A stretch of 64,000 bases of DNA, taken from positions 5,064,282 through 5,128,281 of the forward strand of contig NC_092276.1 in assembly GCF_036320965.1 (NCBI RefSeq). The letters run 5' to 3'. The stretch is from Panulirus ornatus. Taxonomy: Eukaryota; Arthropoda; Malacostraca; Decapoda; Palinuridae. Shown here piece after piece: positions 47,732-59,030 of the stretch; position 1 is the first letter of the stretch; the number at the start of each line of letters is the position of its first letter. The notes under the pieces were generated by a model, which did not search any database, was not told the origin of the DNA, and worked only from the letters and a program-made list of their open reading frames with translations. Position numbers and translations under genes: made by a program.

Positions 47732-47929
47732 GTAAGGCGAGTGGTGCCAAGCCGATATAGAAGCGTCGGGTGTGGGGACGAGGGGAATGGATGGGGCTTC
47801 CTGGGGTGGGAGTGAGGGAAGGCTGTAGTGTGATAGGTTTAGCGGGAAGGAAACACCTCAGAAGGTGGGTACAGAGGGGGTAGTAGGGGTAAGCCTGGAG
47901 CCCCCCCTGATGATAACACCCGACAAAGA

Positions 47930-48015
47930 ACATGTCGTGTGTAGGATGAGGTAGGGTTGGGTGGGGGAAGGTAGGGTAGGGTTGTGTAGGGGAAGGTGGG
48001 GTAAGGTAGGGGAAG
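47930..48015. repeat. GGTAGGGT-rich array
   Basis: Three loose units of gtagggttgggtgggggaag. Confidence 0.75.
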
Positions 48016-48066
48016 AAAACCTATTACTTTTGAGATGGGACATTTATTCACATATGTGAGTGCTTA

Positions 48067-48068
<2 letters not shown>

Positions 48069-48147
<79 letters not shown>
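48069..48147. repeat. (AT)n microsatellite
   Basis: Pure AT run of about 39 units. Confidence 0.97.
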
Positions 48148-48148
<1 letters not shown>

Positions 48149-48454
48149 CCACGTTTTGTTAAATGTTTAATGAAACAGGTACATGAATTAAGTTACCTTA
48201 CGGGGTGTCTATAATGTCTTGCTATCTCCGTATAGGATTCATATCTACTGTTCGTACATTTACACAATAATACAGCTAAGATAATCACTGGTGTTCCGAC
48301 ACCATAACTGGTTAACTATCTCGTATCAACACTTGCTTTCGGTTATTCAATCATGGACGTACTTTAGGCTGACGTAGAAAAATGAAGATTGTCTTTTACG
48401 AAGGAGAATCATAACTACATAGCCAGAGATACGTCCATGTTTGCTTAACCTCGT

Positions 48455-48640
48455 GAACATGACGATACGACCGTAAGTACGATGGTATGATGATCGTTGA
48501 GCAAAACGTTAAGACCCTCGAGTAACGACGGTGCAAACTTTGAGCACGACGAGACTACCCTGTGGTAGATTGGTCTGACCTTTAACCCGACCTGATGACT
48601 AAACCATCATGGGAAGGACCATGCCTGCAGTGAGAGCCTG
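48455..48640. mobile_element. Palindromic repeat element, decayed
   Basis: The left arm (48455-48565) has diverged units such as acatgacgatacgaccgtaa and gagcacgacgagactaccct. The core contains gattggtctgacctttaacc (48569-48588), then cgacctgatgactaaaccat and catgggaaggaccatgcc. The right arm is short. Same family as 17.2, 58.8 and 62.1 kb. Confidence 0.55.
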
Positions 48641-49097
48641 AATGGTCTTTGAATCATCTTAAACATCTTCTTCAGGTGTTCAGTATCATTCATTTACTTA
48701 TAACTAGAGGTTGACGACATTAATGACCCTGTTAGTCGATAGACGTGAAGCCCATATAGCCAACCACCCATCGGGTGATAATGCTCAGAGAAGCTGGAAA
48801 CCACTGATTTAGCCGTCAACACCCACCTGGCCGTCTCACCTCCACATTTTTTCCCAGTTCGACATCTTCAGTAGTTGTCACAGTGGCATGTGTTTCAACC
48901 TTCTCAGTTTCTTACGGCGCCACAAGGCTATAGAATTCACACAACACAAAGCCTTCAAGCTCGTTTGCTTTGCTCTGTGTTAACACATTAGATATATGGA
49001 ATATGACGATAGATTCTGAAGCCAGTGTAAACCAAATCTTAAAAGACTCCGTCCTTGTATGACGAAGCGATCCTGAAGAACAACGGTGCCACTTTTG

Positions 49098-49098
<1 letters not shown>
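48641..49098. other. Spacer, no gene seen
   Basis: No recognisable repeat or protein-like frame. Confidence 0.4.

Positions 49099-49099
<1 letters not shown>

Positions 49100-49161
<62 letters not shown>
49100..49161. repeat. (AT)n microsatellite
   Basis: Pure AT run of about 30 units. Confidence 0.97.
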
Positions 49162-49162
<1 letters not shown>

Positions 49163-49525
49163 TTCAAACTGATACTGAATACCAGTCATGTATACAGATT
49201 AGATACGTTACTCTTAGAGAAAACTGTGAACAGTTTTTCAAGTGTTCATGAGTTTATGTTGTATTATGTAAGTCCACCTTGTGTGCGGGTGTACCAGAGT
49301 GAGGTCATCCGTGTGATGGCTGATCATGGTCAGGTAGGTAGAGGGTGGGTCACGCAGACCCTTGTGTCAACCTGGCCTCTCACTAATTACAAGGTTGCAT
49401 GACCCCATTCCATGTTTCCTCCGGTGCTGTATACATCACTTCCATTGTGACTCTCTAACTCGTGCTCTGATGGTGTGGTAATACACGAAAGCGTGTTTCC
49501 ATTTCCTAGTGGTGTTTTTGCATAC

Positions 49526-49526
<1 letters not shown>

Positions 49527-49564
<38 letters not shown>
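49527..49564. repeat. (AT)n microsatellite
   Basis: AT run of about 19 units abutting the 5' end of the short retroposon. Confidence 0.95.
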
Positions 49565-49567
<3 letters not shown>

Positions 49568-49814
49568 CCCTGGGGATAGGGGATTAAGAATACATCCCAC
49601 GTATTCCCTGCGTGTCGTAGAAGGCGACTAAAAGGGGAGGGAGCGGGGGGCTGGAAATCCTCCCCTCTCTCTTTTTTTTTTTTTTTTTTTTTTTTTTCTT
49701 TTTTTTTTCCAAAAGAAGGAACAGAGGGGGCCAGGTGAGGATATTCCAAAAAAGGCCCAGTCCTCTGTTCTTAACGCTACCTCGCTATCGCGGGAAATGG
49801 CGAATAGTATGAAA

Positions 49815-49831
<17 letters not shown>
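49565..49831 (+). mobile_element. Short (SINE-like) retroposon
   Basis: A non-coding element of about 267 bp with a 3' A run. The 5' part holds ccctggggataggggattaa and gcgtgtcgtagaaggcgact. A T-rich linker (about 49671-49708) leads to a 3' half (49709-49811) ending gctacctcgctatcgcggga then aatggcgaatagtatg and poly-A. I recall near-identical elements from decapod transcript and genome data. The last roughly 45 bp matches the 3' tail of the LINE at 16.1 kb, which suggests shared mobilisation machinery. No tRNA-like promoter boxes were recognised. It is bounded by AT microsatellites, which hide any target-site duplication. Confidence 0.8.
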
Positions 49832-49912
<81 letters not shown>

Positions 49913-49917
49913 TATAT
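49832..49917. repeat. (AT)n microsatellite between two retroposon tails
   Basis: AT run of about 42 units with two ttta interruptions near its right end. Confidence 0.97.
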
Positions 49918-50056
49918 ATTTCTTTCTTTTTCTTTCATACTATTCGCCATTTCCCGCGTCAGCGAGGTAGCGTTAAGAACAGAGGACGGGCCTCTGAGGA
50001 AACATCCTCATCCAGCCCCCTTCTCTGTTCCTTCCTTTGGAAAAATATATAAAAAG

Positions 50057-50071
<15 letters not shown>
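49918..50071 (-). mobile_element. 3' half of the same short retroposon, inverted
   Basis: On the minus strand this reads from an A/T-rich end (50071) through ccaaaggaaggaacagagaa, then ggcccgtcctctgttcttaa, then cgctacctcgctgacgcggg, then aaatggcgaatagtatg, with a decayed A-rich tail at 49918-49935. It corresponds to 49709-49811 of the neighbouring copy and lacks the 5' part. It lies tail to tail with that copy. Confidence 0.85.

Positions 50072-50132
<61 letters not shown>
50072..50132. repeat. (AT)n microsatellite
   Basis: AT run of about 30 units. Confidence 0.97.
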
Positions 50133-50135
<3 letters not shown>

Positions 50136-50329
50136 TAAATGGACAATGCCATACGAATTAGAAATGAATACCATCACTCAAGTTGCGTTACATCCCGTGC
50201 TTCGTCCCAGGACCCACTGGTACGGTTCGATCTCCTCTATTACCACACTCTTCTCCACAACGACCAAGATAAACAAACGAATAAATTCTAGTGTTTACAA
50301 ACGGAACACAATTACCGTGGCGCTCATAC

Positions 50330-50428
50330 TGATGCGTTCGCCCCAGCGTTGGCTCGACAGGTTGTTGGCCAGCAGCGTTCGCCCCAGTGTTGGCTTAACG
50401 GGCTGTTGGCCCAGCAGCGTTCGTCCGG
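50330..50428. repeat. ~40-bp tandem duplication
   Basis: Just over two units of cagcgttcgccccagtgttg followed by gctcaacgggttgttggcc, with small differences. Confidence 0.88.
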
Positions 50429-50503
50429 CGCCTATTTTGCTTTCTCCACTTGATTGAAATGTTCGTATGTGTGTGATGATGATGTACGTGCGATTGTATT
50501 TAT

Positions 50504-50506
<3 letters not shown>

Positions 50507-50565
<59 letters not shown>
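50507..50565. repeat. (GT)n microsatellite
   Basis: Pure GT run of about 29 units. Confidence 0.97.
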
Positions 50566-50567
<2 letters not shown>

Positions 50568-51048
50568 CTGTGTCAGTATGCGTAGGTGGGTATGTATGTA
50601 AATGCATGTGCATAACTGCATATATGCATGTGTATATGTTCAAATGAGAACTGTATTATTTTACACATCTATGGACCGGTATACGTTCGCGTTTCACTGT
50701 ATATATATTTAATGGAAATAGAATAAAGGAAAAACCAAGCAATCACCAACCATGAACCATGGTTTCAAATCTCTCCTGAGCCCCTGGCTGAGCGGAACAC
50801 ATGTCCACCATGAACTGTTACACACAGGTTCACAACACCGAACCCCTGCCTCCAATCAACAGGCGAGTCTGGTCGGCCAATCAGATATTAATCCCACTGG
50901 CTACATGCCTCCGCGCCCCCCCCCCCCTCTCCCGGCACCTGGACCCTCACTCAGCTCCTGTTCAAGTGCTTGTTGTCTGTGGTTTGGATGTGCAGTTTGG
51001 AGAAAGTAAATATAGTTAAGAGGAGTGTTGGTGTCGTGTCATTCTTTG

Positions 51049-51049
51049 G

Positions 51050-51117
<68 letters not shown>
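51049..51117. repeat. (GC)n then (AC)n
   Basis: gcgcgcgc followed by about 29 AC units. Confidence 0.97.
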
Positions 51118-51118
<1 letters not shown>

Positions 51119-51583
51119 TACCTTACCCTTCAAAGCACTTTATTCCCTGCTCTTTGCACTTACCGCCTTTCGTCTCTGCTCCTCCTTCATCCCCCTCGTT
51201 TCTCTCCCTCCTCTTTCAAGTAACAGTTCTTCGGTGTGCCTTACGTCCTGTCTCTCCTCTGTATCTTGGCTTGTCTTTCTTCTCTTTTCCTCCTCCGTCT
51301 TTCTTCCTCTCTCTTCTTTCGTCTTTTCCAGTTCATTCGCAACAATTTTAGTTTCTCTCCCATTATTCATTTTAGATAAATTCCATATTTATTACAGTGT
51401 CATGGCTGGCTACGTTTTCTTTTTTGCATTCCCTTTGTCTCACATATATTTTGCTTTCAGTTTCTTAACACCTTTACCGTTATATTATCTTCCTTTCAAT
51501 TTTGATTTCTGTCTCTCTTCTTTCATCACCACTCTTCTGTTCTACTATCCTCCCCTTACTGGCCCCTTCCTTTGGCCTCATCC

Positions 51584-51702
<119 letters not shown>

Positions 51703-51949
51703 CCATACCTTCCCTTTTCCTCTTACTCTCTTCAGTGGGTCAAAATAACCCACCAAGGACGGAGCCATCTTAACATCTTGTACCGCCTCCACTATTAACC
51801 TTTTTCTTCCACACATTTGGTGCTCAACAAAGGGCTCGTCCGACTCATAGTGGACGATTTAAATTCTTTTTCTTCTCATATGATTGGTCATCGTCGTTTC
51901 CATTTCCCCGTCTGTGAAGGCCTGAAGGATAGACCAGAGGATAGACTCA

Positions 51950-52320
51950 GGCCAGGAAGGAGAGGATAGTGGAGTCGTAGCCGAAGCAGAAACAATGGGA
52001 ATAGAAGCAGGAGCAGGAGTATCTGCAGAAGATGAGGCAGTTTACACCAGGCTGCAGCATACTGAGGAGAAATCGCAACAGCGGCAGCAACAGCAGCAGC
52101 TACAACAGCAAGATTGGTTACAGCAGTAACAGCAGCTGCAGGAGGAATCTCAGCTGACTCAACAGCAGTAGGACCATTGGATGAAGGGGTTTGGTGGATG
52201 GAACAGCAAAAAAAATAAAATCAGCTGCTGATGTAGCAGTAACAGCAGCAAACACAAGTAGGTTCAACAGCAAACGTAGCTGCAGTAACGACACGTACAC
52301 CAACAGGAACAGCTTCATTC
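51950..52320. repeat. CAGCAG/AGCAAC-rich low-complexity tract
   Basis: Imperfect cagcaacagcagcagctaca-type repeats with no fixed period. Confidence 0.75.
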
Positions 52321-53155
52321 GAGGAGAAAAATGGTTTTATCCCAAGATCACATTTGGTTAATCTGCGACACGTCAGCCGGTTTGAGGACGACGAAGGCTT
52401 TCACCCTCGTGGGCCTTGAGACTCGTCCATTACAATATAGAGGTGCTCTTGAAAAGAAGTGGATGAGTCCACCATTGCTTAGGATTCACTCCTGACCTCA
52501 TCTACCTCGTGAGTTGATTTCGAGTCCAGTGAACCTCACTCACGGGAGGAAGACTTTACAAAAAAATGTGGAAGCGTGAAGTGGTCGAGGAGGCAGGAGG
52601 ATGAAGAAAGAAGGGGAGTCGTGGACCAGATGACGGTATTGTCATTATCAGGGACCAGATGGCTCCTGATAGCGCCACGCCCTGGGTTAAGGCCCCTCTC
52701 CCCCACGCCTTCCCCTGACACCCACGCCCATTGCTGACCCTCACGCTTGTCTCTTGATAGCCTCACGTCCAGGGGTTAAGCCCCCAGCTCCCGCCTCTGA
52801 TCGCCTTTTCCTCGGTTCCTGATGGAAATTATGGCGTTAGGCTGGAACCCGCCAAGGCCTGGTTCTCTTTAGCTCTTCGCTGGGATGAGGCATTATCCTC
52901 ATTGCTGGTCCTTATGACGAAGCCCGCGCATGAATCTTTGTAGCAGTACCACGCCCACAAGTCTAACCTTCACGCCCACTTCAGCTCCCCGCGCCTGCCT
53001 CTTGATTATACCACGCCCATGGGATAATCCTCGTCCCCCTCCCCTTCCTCACCAACCTCCAAGCCCATCTCTGAATCCTCAGTCCTGCTGGTCACGTCCT
53101 AGCCTGCCTGCTCCCAGCCCTCCCTCCCATTCACCACAACCTGCCCACTAAGCTC
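52321..53155. other. Spacer, no gene seen
   Basis: tgatagcgccacgcccnnggttaagcc-like phrases recur at 52670, 52755 and 52990, suggesting an old degenerate repeat. Confidence 0.4.
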
Positions 53156-53183
53156 TCCACCACCACCACCACCACCACCACCA
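53156..53183. repeat. (CCA)n microsatellite
   Basis: About nine units. Confidence 0.95.
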
Positions 53184-54140
53184 TACCATCAGGTGACTCA
53201 CCCTTGGTGGCAGCGACTGGTGTTTACAACAACCATCTGCCATCTGATTCTTTTTATCTGGTGTTTTATCAAGTTTTCCTTTAACATGTTTTTCCTTTCC
53301 TTATAGTCTTTCATACACTTTTTTTTTCTTATTTGTTTTTTTTTCCTTATTCTTTTTCTATTTTCCTACTCCTTTCAGTTCTCTCTCTTTTTCCCTCCTC
53401 CTTGCATCTTCTTTCTTTCTTTCTATTTCCTTTATGATTCTGTTTTGATCCAAATTATCAGTACCACTGGAAGTATTATTATGCGATTATTGATGTTATT
53501 CTTCAACTGTTCTCGCTGTTCTTACCATCGTGAACACTGGCTCATAACCATCATCATCTTGCGAGATGTACAGAGTCTAGACCTGTACAGTACACCAGAG
53601 AGACGATAATGCTTCTACTACGAGAGTCAAGCGTTCACCTGAAGCCGAAGTTGTTACCATGTTCACCTCACAGTGTGGTCAATGAAGAGATGCGAGTATA
53701 CAGTATGCAGTGAATTACGAAACGTCGGATGCGTTACCCATCTTTCTTAACTGAAAACTCAGGGTGTACACGAGGGGAATCATGACCTGGGTGTAGGAGG
53801 CATGTGGGTGCAGTAGGTTGGTGGTGTGAGGAAAGCGGGGCAGTCAGACAGTCAGACCACAGCCCACGCAAGGATGAGACCCATGGCTTCCCCAGACTAC
53901 CGCCGTAACGTTCCACCCTAAGCTGATCCTTCACACCTAAGATCCAAGAAATTACAACACCATTCGTGGCCCCAGTCTGTCTGTCTGTCTGTCTGTCCGT
54001 CTGTCTGTGGTTGCCGTACCAGGGAAGACAGGGGCAGCCTGAAGATGAGTGAAGGACAGTAGAGGGGCATTTGAAAAATAGGAATTATATTTAACTGATT
54101 AAAAATAAAGTTCTTGTCTGAGTCGTATACCCCAAGGGTG
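53184..54140. other. Spacer with T-rich part and short repeats
   Basis: T-rich at 53250-53450. (CTGT)n at 53978-54006. No gene recognised. Confidence 0.45.
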
Positions 54141-54620
54141 GGGCTGTCTGTCACCTACTGGTGATGGGTTGAGTGGGAGGGAGGGAGGGTCTCTCTGAAA
54201 GGGATTGGGGCTATTTTTTTTGAGGGATTTGAGGGAGTTCAGAAACCTTTCGGGAGGGAAGTTAAGGAGTGAGGATTTTTTTTATAGGAGAGATATAAGG
54301 GACTCTGTGGGAGGGAGTTGAGAGATTTCGAGATGGAGGGGAAGTGATAGCGAAGGGTGGTGTATAGGTGAAAAAAATGAGGGGGTTTAGAAAGGGTACA
54401 GTATGGTATGGAGGAAGGAGGGAAAGGCAAGGGAGAGGATGGCGTATAGAAGGAATAGGATAGGACGATGCAACGAGGAGAGAATAGGGGAAGCATGAGG
54501 AAGAGGGAGGGAGGGGGCATTTGGATTTACTAATGGGAAGGGAGAAAGGCTTGCTATTCCATAAGGGAAGGGAGGGGTGGAAGAGAACATGGGAGAGACT
54601 GGGGGGGTGGGGGGTACTGA
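54141..54620. other. Purine-rich (G/A) spacer
   Basis: gagggagtt-like G/A-rich sequence, open on the minus strand through low complexity. Confidence 0.55.
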
Positions 54621-54875
54621 TATATAAAGTCTGTTGCGAGGGAAGAGAATCCTGGTGGTAGGTAACAGGGGGGAAGAAAGTTAATTACATTTGGTAAACT
54701 CATTGTTCCTGATCTAGAGTGTTTGGGAGGGCGTTCATTAGGTGTGGGGAACCAGGCCATTCAGAAGGACGCTTGTTTGATAAAGACCAGTTTTCAGTCT
54801 AAGCTTTTGTAAACATAAAAGATTTAAGATTTATTTAGTGTAGAGATGTTACATGAGCAAACTCTGCATCTATGT

Positions 54876-54879
<4 letters not shown>

Positions 54880-54910
<31 letters not shown>

Positions 54911-54925
54911 ACCACCACCACCAGT
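54880..54925. repeat. (CA)n then (CCA)n
   Basis: CA run of about 14 units followed by five ACC units. Confidence 0.95.
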
Positions 54926-55028
54926 AACAATTCCGTTTCGTTGCTCGCGATATATAAATCTTCACAAGGGAAAAGATGATGTACAAAAGAAATGTCATCG
55001 TGAAAATGATAGACTGGTGTGTATTCTT

Positions 55029-55225
55029 GACAGAGGATGGCAAGGTTAGCGTAGAGGTTGACAGGGGAAGAGTGAGGCTAGCGTAAAGATTGACAGGAAG
55101 AGGAGAGCTCGTAGCAGATCCTGCTAGCAAGAACAGGAGATTGGAGCAAACTTTGCTAGCAAAGAGAAGAAAGAGATTGTAACAAACGCTGCTAGTAAGT
55201 AAAGAGAAGAGATTCTGCAGGATAA
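55029..55225. repeat. Two adjoining ~33-bp degenerate minisatellites
   Basis: aggctagcgtaaagattgac and related units at 55029-55105, then gattggagcaaactttgcta followed by gcaaagagaagaa units to 55225. Confidence 0.7.
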
Positions 55226-55630
55226 CTTATAGACAAGAGGATGAAAGAGTCGAACATTTCAGTAACGCTAGAAAAAAGCTAAACTGTTCTTACTTCTGTA
55301 TAGATGCGAGAGTTACGTCGTGGTATGTATACTGATGATCCTAGAAGGCTGGTCTTTCTCCCTCGCAATCATACCCTAGAAAATAAGACCCAACCCGGCT
55401 AAGAATGGGGCCGCAAGTGGTCCTTTAGGCCTACGAGTTGCGACCACAAACAGTCTGCTTGATCTGAGGAGCAACACTGCAGCGTAATGCGAGGCCCCAG
55501 CTGTAGGGGGGACCCGATGAGCCTCCCATTATCGACGTAAGGTACACTTAAGGTCAGGAAGGGTAAGTAAGGTCTCATCCGTGATCTGCATTGGAGATTA
55601 ATCTCCGCTGGAGTTTGAGGCGCAGCAGGA
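55226..55630. other. Spacer, no gene seen
   Basis: 55400-55530 is GC-rich with phrases that look like a dispersed repeat (ggccccagctgtagggggga), but I cannot assign it. Confidence 0.35.
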
Positions 55631-55631
55631 T

Positions 55632-55632
55632 C

Positions 55633-55712
<80 letters not shown>
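55632..55712. repeat. (GT)n then (GA)n
   Basis: Seven GT units then about 33 GA units. Confidence 0.97.
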
Positions 55713-55713
<1 letters not shown>

Positions 55714-56205
55714 ATTTGAGTAATCACAGCTAAAAATATTAATATTCGGGGCTCTGTGTTCTTCGTCTTACTAGCGGCAAGGACTGGGACATCAAAGTGA
55801 GGCCAGTGTGCATAATTATGAATAAAAGTATATATAATCAACGTAACTGTGGTGGATACAGAGACGTGCAGGCTGCCTCCACCAAAAGTCTGTTTGATCA
55901 GGGTCTCTGCCAGGGAAAGGTTGTTCGCGGAGCCAGCTTCACAGGAACCCTCAAAACCGATACCAAGTACCGCACAGCCACGGGGGAGGAGAGGGTGCAA
56001 TAGAATTTGTTGACACGGAAGGGGGAGTGTATAAATGAAATCCGGAGGGAGGGAGGGAGCGGTATAGAAGAGGGGGAAGATGGAAGGGCAGGGCAGGGAG
56101 GGGGCGTGTGGAGCAGACAGGGGGAAACAGAGGAACAGCTCATGTTGATGTAGTTGTTGGATATTATGATGGACATTATATATAGATTGATATATGTGAT
56201 AATGA

Positions 56206-56284
56206 TGAAAACATGATATGTTTAGTAAGAGTTAAACATGATATGTTTAGTAAGAGTTAAACATGATATGTTTAGTAAGAGTTA
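56206..56284. repeat. 25-bp minisatellite
   Basis: Three copies of aaacatgatatgtttagtaa followed by gagtt. Each contains the palindrome aaacatgatatgttt. Confidence 0.93.
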
Positions 56285-57204
56285 GAAGGCCAGGGAAGGG
56301 AGGAGGAGGAGGAACAGGAAGCCCGGGGGAGAGAGAGAAAAACCTTAAGGGGAGTTGTAGAAGTGAGGGATTAGAGAGAGAGATGGAGAGTGGCTGGGGC
56401 GGGATGGTGCGGAGGGCTTCTGAAGGAGGCGATGGCGAGGGAACGTGACCTCGAAGACGAGTGAGAGGAACGCAAGTAAACACCTGAAGGAAGAGACCCT
56501 CCTGGAGGGTCGTTGTGTAGCATGACCCGTCGTACGACATCTGATATGACCCCGTCTGAACCCCTTTTACGACCCCCTGGGATCACCCTTGGTACGACCC
56601 CGGCATGACACTTGGTATGACCTCTGTCACAACCCCTTTCGCGAACCCCGGCACGACTCCTGGGCGTTGCTTATACAGACTATTGATTTGCGAACTTCCA
56701 TCAAGATTTCGTAAATTCCCATACAAACTTGAGAGACGGGCCGGGCCCTCAGCATACAAGGCCTGAATCTACCACCACCGCCACCGCCACCACCAATAAC
56801 AACAACCATATAAACTGAGGTGTTCGCACGTCCTGCGGTATTTTCCTCATAACTCAATATAATTTTCATATATATATACGAACCCATATGTAGGTAGCCC
56901 CTGATGACGACACGAACCATGATTCCTTAATTTCTCAAGTGGGATCCAACTTTCCCCATAATTAGTTTTCGCTGCCACCCATCGCAAAATGTAATTAAAA
57001 CTAATTCCCTCCCCGTCGACTGAATCGACTGGGAGGAGTGGTGGTCGACGGTCTGAGGGAGGAACAAAAAGAGGTTTCTAAGTTGTGTTTTGGAAGGTCC
57101 TCGCCCTGATACCACCTGGTTCTGATGGTCACATTACCCACCCCATGTTACTATGGACGTCCAGCTCACGTGACGTTCTAACTGGCTCCTGTCTCTCGTT
57201 GCCA

Positions 57205-57570
57205 GGGGTGAAGGAAGGGAAGGCAGGGTAGGGGAAGATGATTACGGTGAGGTTAGGGTAGGGGACATGACTCGGGTGAGGTAGGGTGGGGGAAATGACT
57301 GGGAGAGGTAGTCTAGAGGAGATGGCTCGGGTGAGGTTAGGTATGGGAAATGGTTGGGAGAGGTGTTCTAGGGGAGATGGCTGGGGTGAGGTAGGGTTGG
57401 GGAGAGTGACTGGGGTGAAGTAAAAAAGGGGAGTTAATTATGGTGATGTAAGAAAATGGAGATGATTGGGGTGAGGGAGGGTAGTGGGAGATAATTGGAG
57501 TGAGGTAAATATTGGGGTAAAGTGAGGAAAGAGATGGGCATAGAGTAAGGCCGGGGGGGGGGGGGGGATT
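57205..57570. repeat. ~28-32-bp degenerate G-rich minisatellite
   Basis: Repeated gatgactggggtgaggtagg followed by gtaggggaa variants, about ten units, ending in a G run at 57553-57567. Confidence 0.85.
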
Positions 57571-57667
57571 AGGGACTTGAAATGCGCAGAGAGTGAGCAG
57601 GGAAGATGAGGAAACAGGAACAGAAAATGGGATGTGAAGCTGGAGATGAAGTAAATGATGAGGGGAA

Positions 57668-57669
<2 letters not shown>

Positions 57670-57735
<66 letters not shown>
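57670..57735. repeat. (GA)n microsatellite
   Basis: Pure GA run of about 32 units. Confidence 0.97.
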
Positions 57736-57738
<3 letters not shown>

Positions 57739-57970
57739 ATAAGGGTATAATCATCCTAAAGAAAGAAAACTGAGGAGAAAGTTAAAGAGAGGCGATGGGC
57801 GGGAGTGTGGTGAAGTAGATGGAACTGTGGGAGGAGAGGGAGTGGAGATATGAAGATGGCAGTGTAGGAAGGAGGAGGAGGAGGAGGGAGGTTGAAGAAC
57901 AGAGCCGACGGGATGTGAGGCTGAGATGGAATATTTGAGAGAAATGATGAGAAGATGAAGTATAACCAAC

Positions 57971-58072
57971 TTATCTATCTATCTTCCTGTTTATTTATCT
58001 ACCAGTCTATCTATCTATCTGTATCTATCTATGTATATATCTATCTGTCTATCTTTATATCTACCTGTCTAT
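57971..58072. repeat. (TATC)n microsatellite, imperfect
   Basis: tctatctatct repeats with many interruptions over about 100 bp. Confidence 0.93.
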
Positions 58073-58810
58073 CAGTTGTCTGAAGTCTATTCCCATCTAC
58101 CTGGGGTGGACCAAGTGCACACAGCCATGTACCTTTTGTGCGAATTAATTTTGCAGAGGTAGGGGCAACAGCCCCAGTCCCGCAGGGTGGTAAAGTGCAG
58201 GGATTCACCCAAGTCCCTGGGATTGACTCGCTGCCTAATAAAGATTAAACAGGCCATCTGTAGCTTAATATTGGTGTGTGCCAGCCCGAGCTCCCGGGGA
58301 GAGAGACGAGTCTCCAAAATGAACGGATGGTTTAACCCAGAGATCCGGGCCTCCAAAACCAACGGAAGGTCTTCTTTCTGATGTGCGGAAGGTCGGCAAA
58401 AATCGATAATCGTCGAAGACATCAATCGTCCGTCACTTGTTTCCAGACGAGGACACAAAAGAGGCAGTGCAGACGTGGGGGCCACAGTTAAGGAATGGTC
58501 TTTCTGGGGTAATTTCTTCGGTCTCGGAACACCATTAATGCGATCCTGGAGCCTGAGGGCAGTGAGAGGGTGAGGGTGGTAGAGGCGAGTGTGAGCACAG
58601 CAGTGTTGTGGCTGGCAGTGGTGAGCCAGGAATACTGAGCTTTTGTACAGTGTTAATTCCTTGAAGGGAAACTGGCGAATCTGACCTTTGCTGAGCCCGT
58701 TTTCATTGGAAAGAATTTAAACTATGATTGCATCCTTGAGTCATAACATTAATTGTTACAGACTCCTTAGAGTAATCTTTGACTAGTATGACCTTTTAGA
58801 CACGAGGGGC
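58073..58810. other. Spacer, no gene supported
   Basis: A 132-codon minus frame (58087-58485) has no recognisable domain and overlaps an open plus frame. Confidence 0.35.
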
Positions 58811-58819
58811 AATCCTTCA

Positions 58820-59030
58820 CATTGTAGGTACAACCCCTGATCACGACGATACAACCCTGAGGTAAGATGGTTGTGATCTGGCTTTTAACCTGACGATTGA
58901 GGATCTGATCAAAGGTCGTTCCATCATACCCGAGAGTCGTAATAAGGGTAAGAGGTAACACGAGGACATCATACATGAGGGTCGCACCGTCATGCTCAAG
59001 GGTCATACGCCTTCGTGCTTGAGTTAGTGA
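58820..59030. mobile_element. Palindromic repeat element
   Basis: The left arm is short (caacccctgatcacgacgat, then acaaccctgaggtaa). The core is gatggttgtgatctggcttt followed by taacctgacgattg (58866-58899). Its mirror gaggatctgatcaaaggtcg then ttccatcat follows. The right arm (to 59030) has units such as gagggtcgcaccgtcatgct and caagggtcatacgccttcgt. Same family as 17.2 and 62.1 kb. Confidence 0.65.
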
